A stretch of DNA of 64,000 bases, taken from Actinocrispum wychmicini. GTDB lineage: Bacteria > Actinomycetota > Actinomycetes > Mycobacteriales > Pseudonocardiaceae. This document shows, piece by piece, positions 44,061-53,039 of this stretch. A model generated the notes under the pieces. The model was not told where the DNA came from. It saw only the letters and a list, made by a program, of their open reading frames with translations, and searched no databases. Within the stretch, counting starts at the first letter, position 1; each line of letters opens with the position of its first letter. The position numbers and the translations under genes were made by a program. Location of the stretch: positions 372,001 through 436,000 of the forward strand of contig NZ_SLWS01000008.1 in NCBI RefSeq assembly GCF_004345645.1, written 5' to 3'.

Positions 44061-46181
44061 ACCTGTGAAAGCGGTGGGCCCGTTGATCTTCCCGCCGGCC
44101 ACGACCAGGCTGTCCGTGGTGTCGGTTAGCGCCACCGGACCGTTGACCGTGCTGCTCAACAGTTGGACCGCGGTGGCCCGGTAGGCGCTGATCGGCCCGT
44201 TGATCTTGGCCTTCGTCGCCACGAGCGACGCGCCGGGCAGGACCGCGACCGGCCCGTTGACGTCCGCATTGGACAGACACGTCACACCGCTGAGCGCGAC
44301 GATCGGTCCGTTGTGCCGGCCGGTGATCGTGGTCGTGCACGCGGGCGGCGGCCGCAGCAGCGTCACCTTGAACGTGCCGGCCGCGCTGATGTTCCCGGTC
44401 GGGTCCTTGGCCCGGTAGTCGATGGTGTGCGTGCCGAAGGCGGGTGCCGGAGTGTCCCAAGGGGACAGTCGGGGCTCGCCGAGCTTGCCGTAGACGAGAT
44501 TGTCGATGTTGGTGCCGTTCGCGGTGAACTGCCACGGGCTGTTCGCGTCGGTCGGCCAGCCGAAGTAGTTGAACCAGCCGTCGCCGTCGGTCTGGAACTC
44601 GTTGATGTCGTACCCGGCGGTGTCGTCGGTCGCGCTGAGCTTCATGGTGAACGGGCTGTTGTACACGTACTCCGGCGGCTGGCCGGGCTTGACGACCTTC
44701 GAGATCGGAGTGGACAGTTCGTAGTTCGGCACCGGGTCGGTGGCGTCGATCCGCCAGGTGAGCGTGTGACCCGGCACGGACGCGGTGAGCGTGTGGGTTC
44801 CGCTGAGATGGAAGGCGTCCAGCGGCAGGTCCCGGTCGTTGCCGGGGGCGGCCACCGGCCGGCCGTCGATCGCCCACGACACCGGGACGACCTTGTCCAC
44901 CGGCCGGGTCGGCTCGGCGTACACCACGTCGTGGCCGCTGACCGGGCGGTCCGTCGGGGTCGACGAGACGAAGTCGGCCGTCGTCGGCGGGCGAGGCGTC
45001 GTGATCGTCGTGTCGACGGTCCAGGTGCGTGTCCGGGTCAGCGCCGAGGAGTTGCGGACCGCGGGGTCACGGACGAAGTCCGTGGGGTCGACCACGGTCG
45101 CGGTCAACGTGTGCCGGCCGGCGGAAACCTGCAACGCGGCCAGGTCGACGCTTCGGCTGCCGTTGGTGGCGAGCACATTGCCGTCAAGTTTCCAGGTGAC
45201 GTCCAGTGTGTGATTCGACGGGTGCAGCGCCTCGACCCACACCACCCGGTCGGCGCCGACCGACGCGGTGTTCGGCGTCCCGTCCTGCAGGATGGTCGTC
45301 TTGCCGGACAGCCGCTGGGTCATCCGTTCCCGGCTGATCTGGTCGAAGTAGTAACCGAGGGTCTTCATCATCGAGTGTTTGCTCGGCCGCCACACGCCGG
45401 TGCTGTCGTACATGCCGCTCTCATACCGGCCGATCGTGCCACCGGACAGGCTCGGCTCGCCCAGCCACCGCCACCACTTCTGGTGCTGGTCCTTCATCTG
45501 CTGCTCGGTCAGCACGGTGTGATGCACCGACGACGGCTCGCCGCCGGTGTACGCGCCGCCACGCACACCTCGTGTCAGGTAGTCGTACTCGTCCTGCAGG
45601 CCACCCAACGAATGGCCGAGCTCATGCGGAGTGATCAACGCTGACAGTGCGTTGCCGCCGGACGCCGTCGCGTACGTCCCGCCCGCGCCGCCGTACGTGT
45701 CGCTGTTGCCGATGGCGAGAAGTTGCCGGTTGCTTGAGTTCGTGCCCGGCACCAGGTTCGCGTACTGCGTGAGAGCGGTGTCATCGACGGTCAGTAACCG
45801 TTGCACGCTCTGCGGGTCACAGCCGCCCCAGAATCCCATGTGGAGCGGTGTGTCCCGGCGCGGTGACGTCAGGTTCGGGTCACAGCTGATCCCGGACACC
45901 GCGGACGGCACCTCGACGGCGTAGATGTTGAGGTAGCCACGGTAGGACTTGAACGGTTCCAGGCTCAGCAGGACGTTCATGTGCTTGTCGACGTGTTGCC
46001 GGAACTTGGGCATGTCGGCCGCGGTGTAGCCGTCACCCACGATCACGATGTTGAAGCGTTTGGCCGGGTCGCCGGTGATCCGGACCGGCACCACGGTCCC
46101 GGTCGCCGCCTGTGCCGGCGGAATCGCTGTCAGGAAAGGGACCACCGCCACCACGGCCGTCACCAGTGCGCGTCTCCACAT
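44031..46181 (-). CDS. Secreted M64 family metallopeptidase
   Basis: The 716-residue protein has a signal peptide (RALVTAVVAVVPFLTAIPPAQA), an M64 (IgA peptidase-like) domain with the zinc motif HELGHSLGG (His186, Glu187, His190) and DEYDY, and KHSMMKTLGYYFDQI. From about 330 to 610 come repeated Ig-like and metal/cadherin-like beta domains. The last ~100 residues carry an unusual repeat with NGP at about 22-residue spacing (HNGPIV, VNGPVAV, INGPISA, VNGPVAL, INGPTAF), probably a beta-helical tail. It acts outside the cell. Start at 46181. Confidence 0.75.
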   Translation of the reverse strand: MWRRALVTAVVAVVPFLTAIPPAQAATGTVVPVRITGDPAKRFNIVIVGDGYTAADMPKFRQHVDKHMNVLLSLEPFKSYRGYLNIYAVEVPSAVSGISCDPNLTSPRRDTPLHMGFWGGCDPQSVQRLLTVDDTALTQYANLVPGTNSSNRQLLAIGNSDTYGGAGGTYATASGGNALSALITPHELGHSLGGLQDEYDYLTRGVRGGAYTGGEPSSVHHTVLTEQQMKDQHQKWWRWLGEPSLSGGTIGRYESGMYDSTGVWRPSKHSMMKTLGYYFDQISRERMTQRLSGKTTILQDGTPNTASVGADRVVWVEALHPSNHTLDVTWKLDGNVLATNGSRSVDLAALQVSAGRHTLTATVVDPTDFVRDPAVRNSSALTRTRTWTVDTTITTPRPPTTADFVSSTPTDRPVSGHDVVYAEPTRPVDKVVPVSWAIDGRPVAAPGNDRDLPLDAFHLSGTHTLTASVPGHTLTWRIDATDPVPNYELSTPISKVVKPGQPPEYVYNSPFTMKLSATDDTAGYDINEFQTDGDGWFNYFGWPTDANSPWQFTANGTNIDNLVYGKLGEPRLSPWDTPAPAFGTHTIDYRAKDPTGNISAAGTFKVTLLRPPPACTTTITGRHNGPIVALSGVTCLSNADVNGPVAVLPGASLVATKAKINGPISAYRATAVQLLSSTVNGPVALTDTTDSLVVAGGKINGPTAFTGHPAEYFTEH

Positions 46182-46245
46182 GGCCGGGACGCTATGTTTC
46201 GCACGATGCCGTTGTGCAGAGCCGAAAGTAGCTTATGCTCCTGCG

Positions 46246-46854
46246 GTGGCGCACGTGCCGGCCGAACAACGCAGGCAGCAGCTGGTCGCTGCCGCGTTCC
46301 GCGTGGTCGCCCGGGAAGGCGTGGCTGCCGCCAGCACCAGGCGGATAGCCAACGAGGCCAAGCTCCCGGCGGCGGTGGTCCACTACTGTTTCCACTCGGT
46401 GGACGAGTTGATCGACAGTCTGATGGTGGTGGTCTTCGAGGAGGCCACCTCGGTCGCCGCGGTCGCCCTGAAGTCCAGGGGAACGCCTGAGAAGTCCATC
46501 CGGGACGCACTGCACCGGATGTGGGCCAACTACCGGGCCGAACCCGCCCGGCACAAGGTGGTCTTCGAACTGATGGCCTACGGGTTACGCCGGCCGGCGG
46601 CGGAGCGGATCGCCCGCCGGCACCAAGGCCGATTAGGACTGTTGGCGGAACGTTTCCTGGCCGAAGTGGCCGAGGCGAACGGAACCCACTGGCAGACCCC
46701 GGCCGCCGTGCTCGGCCGGGCCTTGATCTCCACAGTGGACGGCGTGTTGCTGAACTGGCTGGTGGACCGGGACGACACCCGAACCGAAGCGACACTGGAC
46801 TGGCTGGCCACCAGCCTGGCCGCGAACGCCGTGACCACCATTCCCGGTCCTTAG
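46246..46854 (+). CDS. TetR family regulator
   Basis: The 202-residue TetR regulator has the HTH RQQLVAAAFRVVAREGVAAASTRRIANEAKLPAAVVHYCFHSVDEL and a helical C-domain. GTG at 46246; TAGCTTA lies just upstream and also occurs twice in the promoter of the convergent methyltransferase gene, hinting at shared control. The two genes overlap by 4 bases at their 3' ends. Confidence 0.75.
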   Translation: MAHVPAEQRRQQLVAAAFRVVAREGVAAASTRRIANEAKLPAAVVHYCFHSVDELIDSLMVVVFEEATSVAAVALKSRGTPEKSIRDALHRMWANYRAEPARHKVVFELMAYGLRRPAAERIARRHQGRLGLLAERFLAEVAEANGTHWQTPAAVLGRALISTVDGVLLNWLVDRDDTRTEATLDWLATSLAANAVTTIPGP

Positions 46855-47639
46855 GCGCGGGTGCCGATAACGAAGTTGCCGGTCGGGCCGTCGGTGTCCC
46901 GGCCGTAGCCGGCCGCCAGGGTGTTTCCGTTGTGGCTTTCCACTTTCCAGCCGTGCCCGGCCAGCCAGTCGAAAGTGGGGATGCCGCCTTTCCACATCGC
47001 GGTGAGCGGCGCCAGGTCCGGCGTGGCCTTGGCCATCCGGCCGGGGGAGTGCTGGCCGTCCGCGTCCCGGTGTTCACAGGCCACCTGGCTGCCCGGGGCG
47101 GACAGGTCGGTCACCGACGTCAGGAGTTTCGCGGCGTCCTCGGCGGTGAGGTAGACCAGCAGACCTTCGACCAGCCACGCGGTCGGCACAGTCGGGTCGA
47201 ATCCCGCCGCACGCAGTGCACCGGGCCAGTCCTCACGCAGGTCGACGGGGACCACGGTCCGCGCGACCGAAGGTGTCGCCCCTTCGGCGGTCAGCACTTT
47301 TTCCTTGTACGCCAAGAGGGCCGGCAGGTCCAGTTCGTACAGTCGCAGGCCGGCCGGCCAGCTCAACCGGAACGCGCGGGTGTCCAGGCCGGCGGCCACC
47401 AGTACCACCTGACGACAGCCGGCCGCGGTCGCCGCGAGCAGATAGTCGTCGTAGAACCTGGTGCGGATCACGATGTGCAGCCGGAAGACCGAGGTGCCGG
47501 CGCGGTTGTCCGGCGTTCCCTCAGGCACGAACGCCGACGCGTACGGGTCGGCGAACAGGCGGTCCGGCCGGTTGGTCTCCAGCGCCCGCAGCCGGGCGAC
47601 CCCCACCGCGGTCCGTGACACATCGGACAATTCCGTCAC
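46851..47639 (-). CDS. TIGR00027-type SAM-dependent methyltransferase
   Basis: This 262-residue methyltransferase begins TAVGVARLRALETNRPDRLFADPYASAFVPEG, has motif I VVLVAAGLDTRAFRLSWPAG, the acidic YELDLPALLAYKEKVL and WLVEGLLVYLTAEDAAKLL, matching the leucine-carboxyl/mycobacterial TIGR00027 group. The substrate is unknown, often implicated in natural-product tailoring. Its promoter contains the palindrome AGCTATGGATAGCT, at the LacI stop. A broken homologue lies at 23841-24682. Confidence 0.75.
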   Translation of the reverse strand: MTELSDVSRTAVGVARLRALETNRPDRLFADPYASAFVPEGTPDNRAGTSVFRLHIVIRTRFYDDYLLAATAAGCRQVVLVAAGLDTRAFRLSWPAGLRLYELDLPALLAYKEKVLTAEGATPSVARTVVPVDLREDWPGALRAAGFDPTVPTAWLVEGLLVYLTAEDAAKLLTSVTDLSAPGSQVACEHRDADGQHSPGRMAKATPDLAPLTAMWKGGIPTFDWLAGHGWKVESHNGNTLAAGYGRDTDGPTGNFVIGTRA

Positions 47640-47663
47640 AACTGCCCCCGTGCGTCCAATGTT

Positions 47664-47685
47664 TAGCTTAGCTATGGATAGCTTA
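47664..47685. promoter_or_regulatory. TAGCTTA-type repeats before the methyltransferase gene
   Basis: TAGCTTAGCTATGG and GGATAGCTTA flank the perfect palindrome AGCTAT-GG-ATAGCT (47670-47683). TAGCTTA also occurs 10 bases before the start of the convergent TetR gene. This is a candidate operator for that TetR protein (inference). Confidence 0.4.
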
Positions 47686-48666
47686 CCCGGATTCGCGGAC
47701 CACCAGTGCGGTGGGGACGATCTGCGGGTCGGGCGGGAGGGGCGTGCCGTCGAGATGAGACAGCAGCATTCGGGCCGCCGCCTCGCCCATCTCCCGCGAC
47801 GGCTGACGCACAGTCGTCAGGGACGGCTGAGTGTGCGCGGCGATCGCGATGTCGTCGAAGCCCACAACCGCGACGTCGTCGGGGACGGCTCGACCCGCTT
47901 CGCGCAAGGCGTCCAGGACACCCACGGCCATCAGGTCGTTCTGGGCGAACACGGCGTCCAACGCGGCTCCCGACGAGATCAGTGGCCGAATCGCCGCCCT
48001 GCCCCCGTCTCGGGTGAAATCACCTTCCACGACAACGGATTCCATACCCGCGGCGCTGAGCACGTCGGTGAACCCGGCCGTCCGGTCCCGCGTGCACCCG
48101 AACTCCGCCGGCCCCGTCACCACGACGAAATGACGGCGGCCCGACGCGAGCAGGTGCCGCGCGCCGTCCGCGGCGCCTTCGCGGTTGCTGGTCGCGACCG
48201 ACGCGAAGCCGCGGTGGTGCCCGCGGTCGTCGATCATCACGACGGGCAGACCGGACTTGTGCAGGGTGGTGATGTACTCCACCGAGTTCGGCGGTTCGAT
48301 CAGCAGCAGCCCGTCGAACGCGTTGGCCGACACGTGCCGCGCGAACTGGGTCAACGAGTCGGCGCCGCGGTTCATGGTGTTCAACAGCAGGCCGTAGCCT
48401 CGGGCTTCGAGCACGTCGGCCACGCCTTGCAGCACGTCGCCCATCCACGGCCAGGTCAGACCGGGCACGAGCATGCCGACCGTCTCGGTGCGGCCCTTGG
48501 CCAGGCCGACCGCGCGGGCGCTCGGGGTGTAGCCGGTGGCGGCGATGACCTCGCGGACCCGGATCGCGGTGGACGCGTCCACGTCTCCCTTGTTGTTCAG
48601 CACCCGGGAGACGGTCGCCTTGCTCACCCGCGCCCGGCGAGCGACTTCAGCGATCGTGACGCGCAT
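47683..48666 (-). CDS. LacI family regulator
   Basis: The 327-residue LacI-type regulator has the HTH VTIAEVARRARVSKATVSRVLNNKGDV and the full ligand domain (VGMLVPGLTWPWMGDVLQGVADVL). The ATG at 48666 begins the HTH properly, with a GGCGGGG upstream. No sugar-metabolism gene is adjacent, so its target lies elsewhere. Confidence 0.8.
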   Translation of the reverse strand: MRVTIAEVARRARVSKATVSRVLNNKGDVDASTAIRVREVIAATGYTPSARAVGLAKGRTETVGMLVPGLTWPWMGDVLQGVADVLEARGYGLLLNTMNRGADSLTQFARHVSANAFDGLLLIEPPNSVEYITTLHKSGLPVVMIDDRGHHRGFASVATSNREGAADGARHLLASGRRHFVVVTGPAEFGCTRDRTAGFTDVLSAAGMESVVVEGDFTRDGGRAAIRPLISSGAALDAVFAQNDLMAVGVLDALREAGRAVPDDVAVVGFDDIAIAAHTQPSLTTVRQPSREMGEAAARMLLSHLDGTPLPPDPQIVPTALVVRESG

Positions 48667-48830
48667 GTCCCCGCCTCGGCTCGACGATGCCGTCACAATA
48701 GCTATCCGCCGAGGTGGGCGCGGCCGAATCCCGGATGGTGCCGGTGCGAAAGGTCGGGCTCACCCCCATGAGAGCCCGACCTGGGGCTGATCACAGCAGA
48801 GCGCCCTGTCACATCGCTGACATCCGGATG

Positions 48831-49475
48831 TCACGACGGCCGCGGGAACACGGCCAGGAAGCGCGCGGCCGCCTCGCCGTCCCCCTCGATCCGCACGTGA
48901 CCTGCGCGAATGGCGTCAGCGACCGGCCGGCCGCCGAAAACGATGGACCGCAGGACCGCGACGGTCCCCTCGATCACCACGTCCGGGTCAGCTGCCGCGC
49001 CCCGGGTGAACGCCACCCTGCCGTCCGCGATCTCGGCGTGGAAGCGGTCGTCCTCGACGCGGAGTTCGTAGTGGCCGCCGACCTCGCCGGCGAGGTCCGG
49101 GCGGAAGGTCGTCTTCAGGGCGAGGACGAACGCGAACACGCTCATCCCGGCGGTCGACACCAGCGGGGTCAGGCTGCCCCACCGGCCGAGCTCGATCAGC
49201 ACCGGCTCCAGCGCCCGGCCACGGTCGGTCAGGTCGTAGACCCAGGCGTTGGCCGGCGGGCCGAGCCGGCGGCGGACCACCAGGCCGTTGTCCTCCAGTT
49301 CGCGCAGGCGCTGGGACAGCACGTTCTGGCTCGCGGTCGGCAGGCCGGCGCGCAGGTCGGTGAACCGTTTCGGCCCGTACAGCAGCTCGCGGACGACCAG
49401 CAGCGCCCAGCGCTGGCCGATCATGTCGAGCGCTCGCGCGATCCCGCACGGCTCGTCGTAACTGCGATCCGACAC
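48831..49475 (-). CDS. HxlR-family regulator with SCP2-like C-terminus
   Basis: The 214-residue protein has an HxlR winged HTH (CGIARALDMIGQRWALLVVRELLYGPKRFTDLRAGLPTASQNVLSQRLRELEDNGLV) and a C-terminal SCP2-like hydrophobic pocket (FRPDLAGEVGGHYELRVEDDRFHAEIADGRVAFTRG). AGGAG precedes the GTG at 49475. It is divergent from an alpha/beta hydrolase gene with a 67-base gap containing an inverted repeat, so autorepression and hydrolase control are likely. Confidence 0.8.
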   Translation of the reverse strand: MSDRSYDEPCGIARALDMIGQRWALLVVRELLYGPKRFTDLRAGLPTASQNVLSQRLRELEDNGLVVRRRLGPPANAWVYDLTDRGRALEPVLIELGRWGSLTPLVSTAGMSVFAFVLALKTTFRPDLAGEVGGHYELRVEDDRFHAEIADGRVAFTRGAAADPDVVIEGTVAVLRSIVFGGRPVADAIRAGHVRIEGDGEAAARFLAVFPRPS

Positions 49476-49492
49476 GGCTACTCCTAATTTCG

Positions 49493-49510
49493 CACTACCT
49501 GGTGTTAGTG
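49493..49510. promoter_or_regulatory. Inverted repeat in the HxlR/hydrolase promoter
   Basis: CACTA at 49493-49497 and TAGTG at 49506-49510 are inverted with an eight-base centre, in the 67-base divergent region. It is the probable HxlR operator. Confidence 0.4.
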
Positions 49511-49542
49511 TAGGACCATCACTGCCGAGAAGGGGACTGCCC

Positions 49543-50232
49543 ATGGCCACGTATGTGCTCATCCCAGGCGCCGGCGGCGACGCCGGCTACTGGCGTTACG
49601 TCGAGCCGCTCCTGCGCGAACGCGGACATGACGTGGTCGCGGTCGACCTGCCGGGCAGCGACGACTCCGCCGGCCTGGCCGAGTACGTCGACGTCACGGT
49701 CGACGCGATCGGCGACCGGACGGACCTGATCCTGGTGGCCCAGTCCATGGCCGGCTTCACCGCGCCGATCGTGTGCACCCGGGTCAAGGTGGACCTGCTG
49801 GTCATGGTCGCCGCGATGACACCGAAACCCGGCGAGTCACCAGGGGACTGGTGGGTGAACACCGGATCCGCCGAAGCCCGCCAGCAGTCCGACGAGGCGC
49901 TCGGGCGGTCGGCGGACGAGCCGTTCGACTTCATGTTCACGTTCTTCCACGACGTCGACCCGAAAGTCACCGAGGAGCTGTTCACCGAACCGGAACGGCC
50001 ACAGTCGGACGGGCCGTTCGGGCAGCCGTGGCCGCTGGACGCTTGGCCGGACGTGCCGACCAGGTTCCTGCTGTGCCAGGACGACCGCTTCTTCCCCGCC
50101 GAGTTCCAGCGCCGCGTGGTCAAGGAGCGGCTCGGGATCACGCCGGACGAGATGCCCGGTGGGCACCTGCCGGCGTTCGCCCGTCCACTCGACCTGGTTG
50201 AACGCCTTGAGGCGTACCGGCTATCGGCGTAG
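49543..50232 (+). CDS. Alpha/beta hydrolase, HxlR-linked
   Basis: The 229-residue protein has the oxyanion-hole strand YVLIPGAGGDAGYW, nucleophile elbow VAQSMAGFTAP (Ser near 70), an acid in LLCQDDRFFP and His in MPGGHLPAFARP. GAAGGGG precedes the ATG. It is divergent from the HxlR gene, which probably controls it; the 3' end overlaps the yidC-like gene by 12 bases. Confidence 0.75.
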   Translation: MATYVLIPGAGGDAGYWRYVEPLLRERGHDVVAVDLPGSDDSAGLAEYVDVTVDAIGDRTDLILVAQSMAGFTAPIVCTRVKVDLLVMVAAMTPKPGESPGDWWVNTGSAEARQQSDEALGRSADEPFDFMFTFFHDVDPKVTEELFTEPERPQSDGPFGQPWPLDAWPDVPTRFLLCQDDRFFPAEFQRRVVKERLGITPDEMPGGHLPAFARPLDLVERLEAYRLSA

Positions 50233-50850
50233 GTAGAACCGTTCGATCACGGTCCACGTCGTCGTGGTGGCCAGGTAGATCCCGGCGGCCAACGGCAGCA
50301 CGCCGACCGCCAACGACGTGCCGAACGGCATGAGCCGCAAGAACCTGGGGGACTCCGCCGGCATCGCCCGCGACGAGAACCAACCGACCACGAGCAACGC
50401 GGCGAACAGCACGACGAACACGACCGACCCGGACGTCAGGAAATGACTGCCGAGCGGCGCCCCGAACAACGTCCTCGCCAGCAGGTCGTTCGGGGCGCCG
50501 TTGATGGTGGTGGCCGAGAACAGCCGGTACATGACCATGAAGAACGGCAGCTGCAGCAGCACAGGCAGACAGCCGGCGAACGCGGACGTCCCCTCCTTCT
50601 GGTACAGCGACATCAGTTCCCGTTGCAGCCGCTCAGGATTGCGCTTGTGCTTCTCGCGCAGCTTCGTCACCTGCGGCGCGAGGGCGGCGCGCGTCTTCTC
50701 GCCCCGGACAGCCATGCGCGCCAAGGGATGCAGCATCAGCCGGATGGAGATGGTGAACAGGACGATGGCCAACGTGACGCCGGTGGCGCCGGCCAGCCAG
50801 GACACAAGGTGGTACGCGCCCTGCGCGGGCACGTCAAGGAAACCGAACAT
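50221..50850 (-). CDS. YidC/Oxa1-type membrane insertase, short paralogue
   Basis: The 209-residue membrane protein has the Oxa1 core: a first helix AYHLVSWLAGATGVTLAIVLFTISIRL, the basic coiled loop RMAVRGEKTRAALAPQVTKLREKHKRNPERLQRELMSLYQKEG and three further helices. It lacks the long periplasmic domain of E. coli YidC and is shorter than the main actinobacterial YidC. It probably inserts a subset of membrane proteins as a second paralogue. The DUF6412 gene lies upstream, 61 bases away, in the same direction. Confidence 0.8.
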   Translation of the reverse strand: MFGFLDVPAQGAYHLVSWLAGATGVTLAIVLFTISIRLMLHPLARMAVRGEKTRAALAPQVTKLREKHKRNPERLQRELMSLYQKEGTSAFAGCLPVLLQLPFFMVMYRLFSATTINGAPNDLLARTLFGAPLGSHFLTSGSVVFVVLFAALLVVGWFSSRAMPAESPRFLRLMPFGTSLAVGVLPLAAGIYLATTTTWTVIERFYLRR

Positions 50851-50911
50851 GGTGGGCAGCACTCCGTCTTGATCTGGATTCGGGCAGGCGGAAGCGGCCG
50901 CGCTTGAAACG

Positions 50912-51190
50912 TCAGGCGGCCGCGAGCGCGGCCGACGGAGCTCTCGGCCGAGGCCGCCCCGACGCGTCCGGATCCCGAAGACGGAGGAAAGTGCTGTGCC
51001 GGGCCCGTTCCCGCAGCGCGACGGCCCGGACCAGGGCAGGCGCCCCAGTCGGCGCCGGCAGGACACAAACGGTGAGCAGGATCGCGGCGGTCAACGCGAG
51101 CGCGAGCTGCCCCGACCCGTCCAACCCGACAAAGAGAAAAAGAACAGGCAGAACAACGGCCAGCACCATCCGCAGCCGAGTGAACGCCAT
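50912..51190 (-). CDS. DUF6412-type small membrane protein
   Basis: The 92-residue product has two hydrophobic segments (LVVLPVLFLFVGLDGSG-like and LALALTAAILLTVCVLPAP) and ends RERARHSTFLRLRDPDASGRPRPRAPSA, the pattern of DUF6412 proteins often found beside short YidC genes in actinobacteria. Function unknown; the conserved Arg-rich tail may contact the insertase. It precedes the yidC paralogue in one operon. Confidence 0.65.
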   Translation of the reverse strand: MAFTRLRMVLAVVLPVLFLFVGLDGSGQLALALTAAILLTVCVLPAPTGAPALVRAVALRERARHSTFLRLRDPDASGRPRPRAPSAALAAA

Positions 51191-51208
51191 GCCCCTACCG
51201 TACCCGGG

Positions 51209-51775
51209 TCAGCGGCGGGCGAGGCCAGTCATGGCCAGGGCCAGCAGGCGGTCGACGATGGCTTTGCCGCCGGCCATCTGGTCGGCTACCAGGGCTACAC
51301 CGCTGGCCATGGCGAACACCTCGGTCGCTGTGACGTCCGACCGGACCGCGCCCGCTTGTTGGGCTCGCGCCAGTAACTGGGCCGCGGACAGTCGCATGGC
51401 CTCGCAGGAGGCGTAGAGGTCCGACTTCTTGTTGTGCAGCGCGGCCGCGATCGACGCGGGCACACCGCGGTAGCTGCTGGACCGCTCGACGAACTCGTGC
51501 AGCCAGGTCAACAGGGCGCGGTCGGGGGTCTGCTCCCGGGCCAACACGTCCGCGCGTTGCCGCAACTGGTCGACGCCGGCCCGCAGCAGGGCGTCCAACA
51601 GTGCCTCCCGCGTGGGGAAATGCCGGTACAGGGTGCCGATCCCCACGCCGGCCTGGCGGGCGACCTCCCGCAGGGACGCGTCGATGCCTTCCTTGACGAA
51701 CACCTCCTGGGCCGCGGTGAGCACCTGCTCGTAGTTACGACGGGCGTCTGAGCGCAGCACGGGCGTGTCGGCCAT
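51209..51775 (-). CDS. TetR family regulator
   Basis: This 188-residue TetR protein has the HTH YEQVLTAAQEVFVKEGIDASLREVARQAGVGIGTLYRHFPTREALLDALLRAG. GGAGG precedes the ATG at 51775. It lies 18 bases upstream of the DUF6412 gene on the same strand, so the three genes may form one transcript. Confidence 0.75.
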   Translation of the reverse strand: MADTPVLRSDARRNYEQVLTAAQEVFVKEGIDASLREVARQAGVGIGTLYRHFPTREALLDALLRAGVDQLRQRADVLAREQTPDRALLTWLHEFVERSSSYRGVPASIAAALHNKKSDLYASCEAMRLSAAQLLARAQQAGAVRSDVTATEVFAMASGVALVADQMAGGKAIVDRLLALAMTGLARR

Positions 51776-51843
51776 CTGTCCTCCAACGGGGAAGGGTCGC
51801 GCACGTCGCCGTGCTCGCACCCATCAGCATTGTGCTGCACCCC

Positions 51844-52299
51844 TCAGCCGACGGGGGACGTTCGTACGCGGTTCATCCGTTCGCCACTCTGCACCATCGC
51901 GGTCGCGATCGCGGTGGCGACCAATCGGCCCGATCCGTCCAACAGCTCACCCTTCAGGTGGCACACCTGCTTGCCGCGCCGGACCACGCTCGCGCGGCCG
52001 ACCAGGGTGCCCGGCCAGGCCACCCGGAGAAACTGGACGTGCAGGTCGAGGGTGGGCGCGAACTGGCCGGGCCCGAGAGTGGCGGCGAGCGCCGGGCCCA
52101 TGGTGTCGTCGAGCATCGCGGCCAGGAACCCGCCCTGAACGTGCCCGGCCGGGTTGGCGAAGGCGGCCGTCGCCTCGAACTCGACCTCGATGGTGCCCGC
52201 CTCCGCGTCCACCTCCCGCAGTTTCCAGCCGAGCGTGGCGGCTGCCGGGGGCATCGGCGTCCGGCCGGCCAGCATGTCCCAGAACAATCCCGTTCCCAT
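51844..52299 (-). CDS. PaaI-family hot-dog thioesterase
   Basis: The 151-residue hot-dog protein has the family core GHVQGGFLAAMLDDTMGPALAATL (catalytic Asp in the helix) and FLRVAWPGTLVGRASVVRRG. It should hydrolyse acyl-CoA thioesters, possibly aromatic ones as in PaaI. ATG at 52299 is used; a GTG 24 bases earlier is possible. It lies 68 bases upstream of the TetR gene on the same strand. Confidence 0.7.
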   Translation of the reverse strand: MGTGLFWDMLAGRTPMPPAAATLGWKLREVDAEAGTIEVEFEATAAFANPAGHVQGGFLAAMLDDTMGPALAATLGPGQFAPTLDLHVQFLRVAWPGTLVGRASVVRRGKQVCHLKGELLDGSGRLVATAIATAMVQSGERMNRVRTSPVG

Positions 52300-52380
52300 G
52301 CCGTCCACTATGCCCGAGTTCACCGACAGAACGGACGCACCCGAAACGCTTGGACATCCGGCCGTCCAATCGCAACCAGG

Positions 52381-53013
52381 TTATGACTGCACCCCGTAGG
52401 CGGCGAGGAACACCCGGACACCGGCGTCCGCCATCCGGTCCAGTTCCGTTGCGGTGAAACCGATGTCGTCGCCGACGAACATCGCCTTGTCCAGTGGCGT
52501 GCCCAGGATCAGGAACGCGAAATGCCTGGCCGCGAGGGTCGGGTCGGGCGCGTTGAGCAGTCCCCGTTCGGTGAGCCGGGCCAGTTCGGGCGCGAGCGCG
52601 GTCAGTACGCGTTCGGGCGCCTTCTCGTAGTACGTACGGGCCAGTTCGGGAAAACGCGCGGACTCGCCGATCAGCAGCCGTCGCATCTGGAGCACCTGCG
52701 GGCGCATCACGACCTGAATGTACTGACGCCCCAACACGTGCAGATCCCCGGCGAGGTCCTGGGTGTCCCGCAGGGTGTCGCTCACCGACTGCAGGAACTC
52801 CTCGACCGTCCCGGCGATGCCCATGATGATGTCGTGGAACAGCCGTTCCTTGTCCGCGAAGTTCTTGTAGACGGTCTGTTTGGACACCGCCGCCAGCGCG
52901 GCGATCTCGTCCATGCTCGTGCCCTGGTAGCCGTTGCGCAGGAACAGCTCCGCCGCCGCCGCCATGATCGACCGGCGCTTGCGGGCCGACCTGCCCTCAT
53001 CCACCACTGTCAC
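52381..53013 (-). CDS. TetR family regulator
   Basis: The 210-residue TetR regulator has the HTH RSIMAAAAELFLRNGYQGTSMDEIAALAAVSKQTVYKNFADKERLFHDI and a TetR_C domain typical of fatty-acid or drug-sensing members. GAGGAGG precedes the GTG at 53013. The 42-bp palindrome at 53040-53081 lies between it and the divergent DUF998 gene. Confidence 0.8.
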   Translation of the reverse strand: MTVVDEGRSARKRRSIMAAAAELFLRNGYQGTSMDEIAALAAVSKQTVYKNFADKERLFHDIIMGIAGTVEEFLQSVSDTLRDTQDLAGDLHVLGRQYIQVVMRPQVLQMRRLLIGESARFPELARTYYEKAPERVLTALAPELARLTERGLLNAPDPTLAARHFAFLILGTPLDKAMFVGDDIGFTATELDRMADAGVRVFLAAYGVQS

Positions 53014-53039
53014 CTGTCCGACCTCCTCACCGCGATGGT

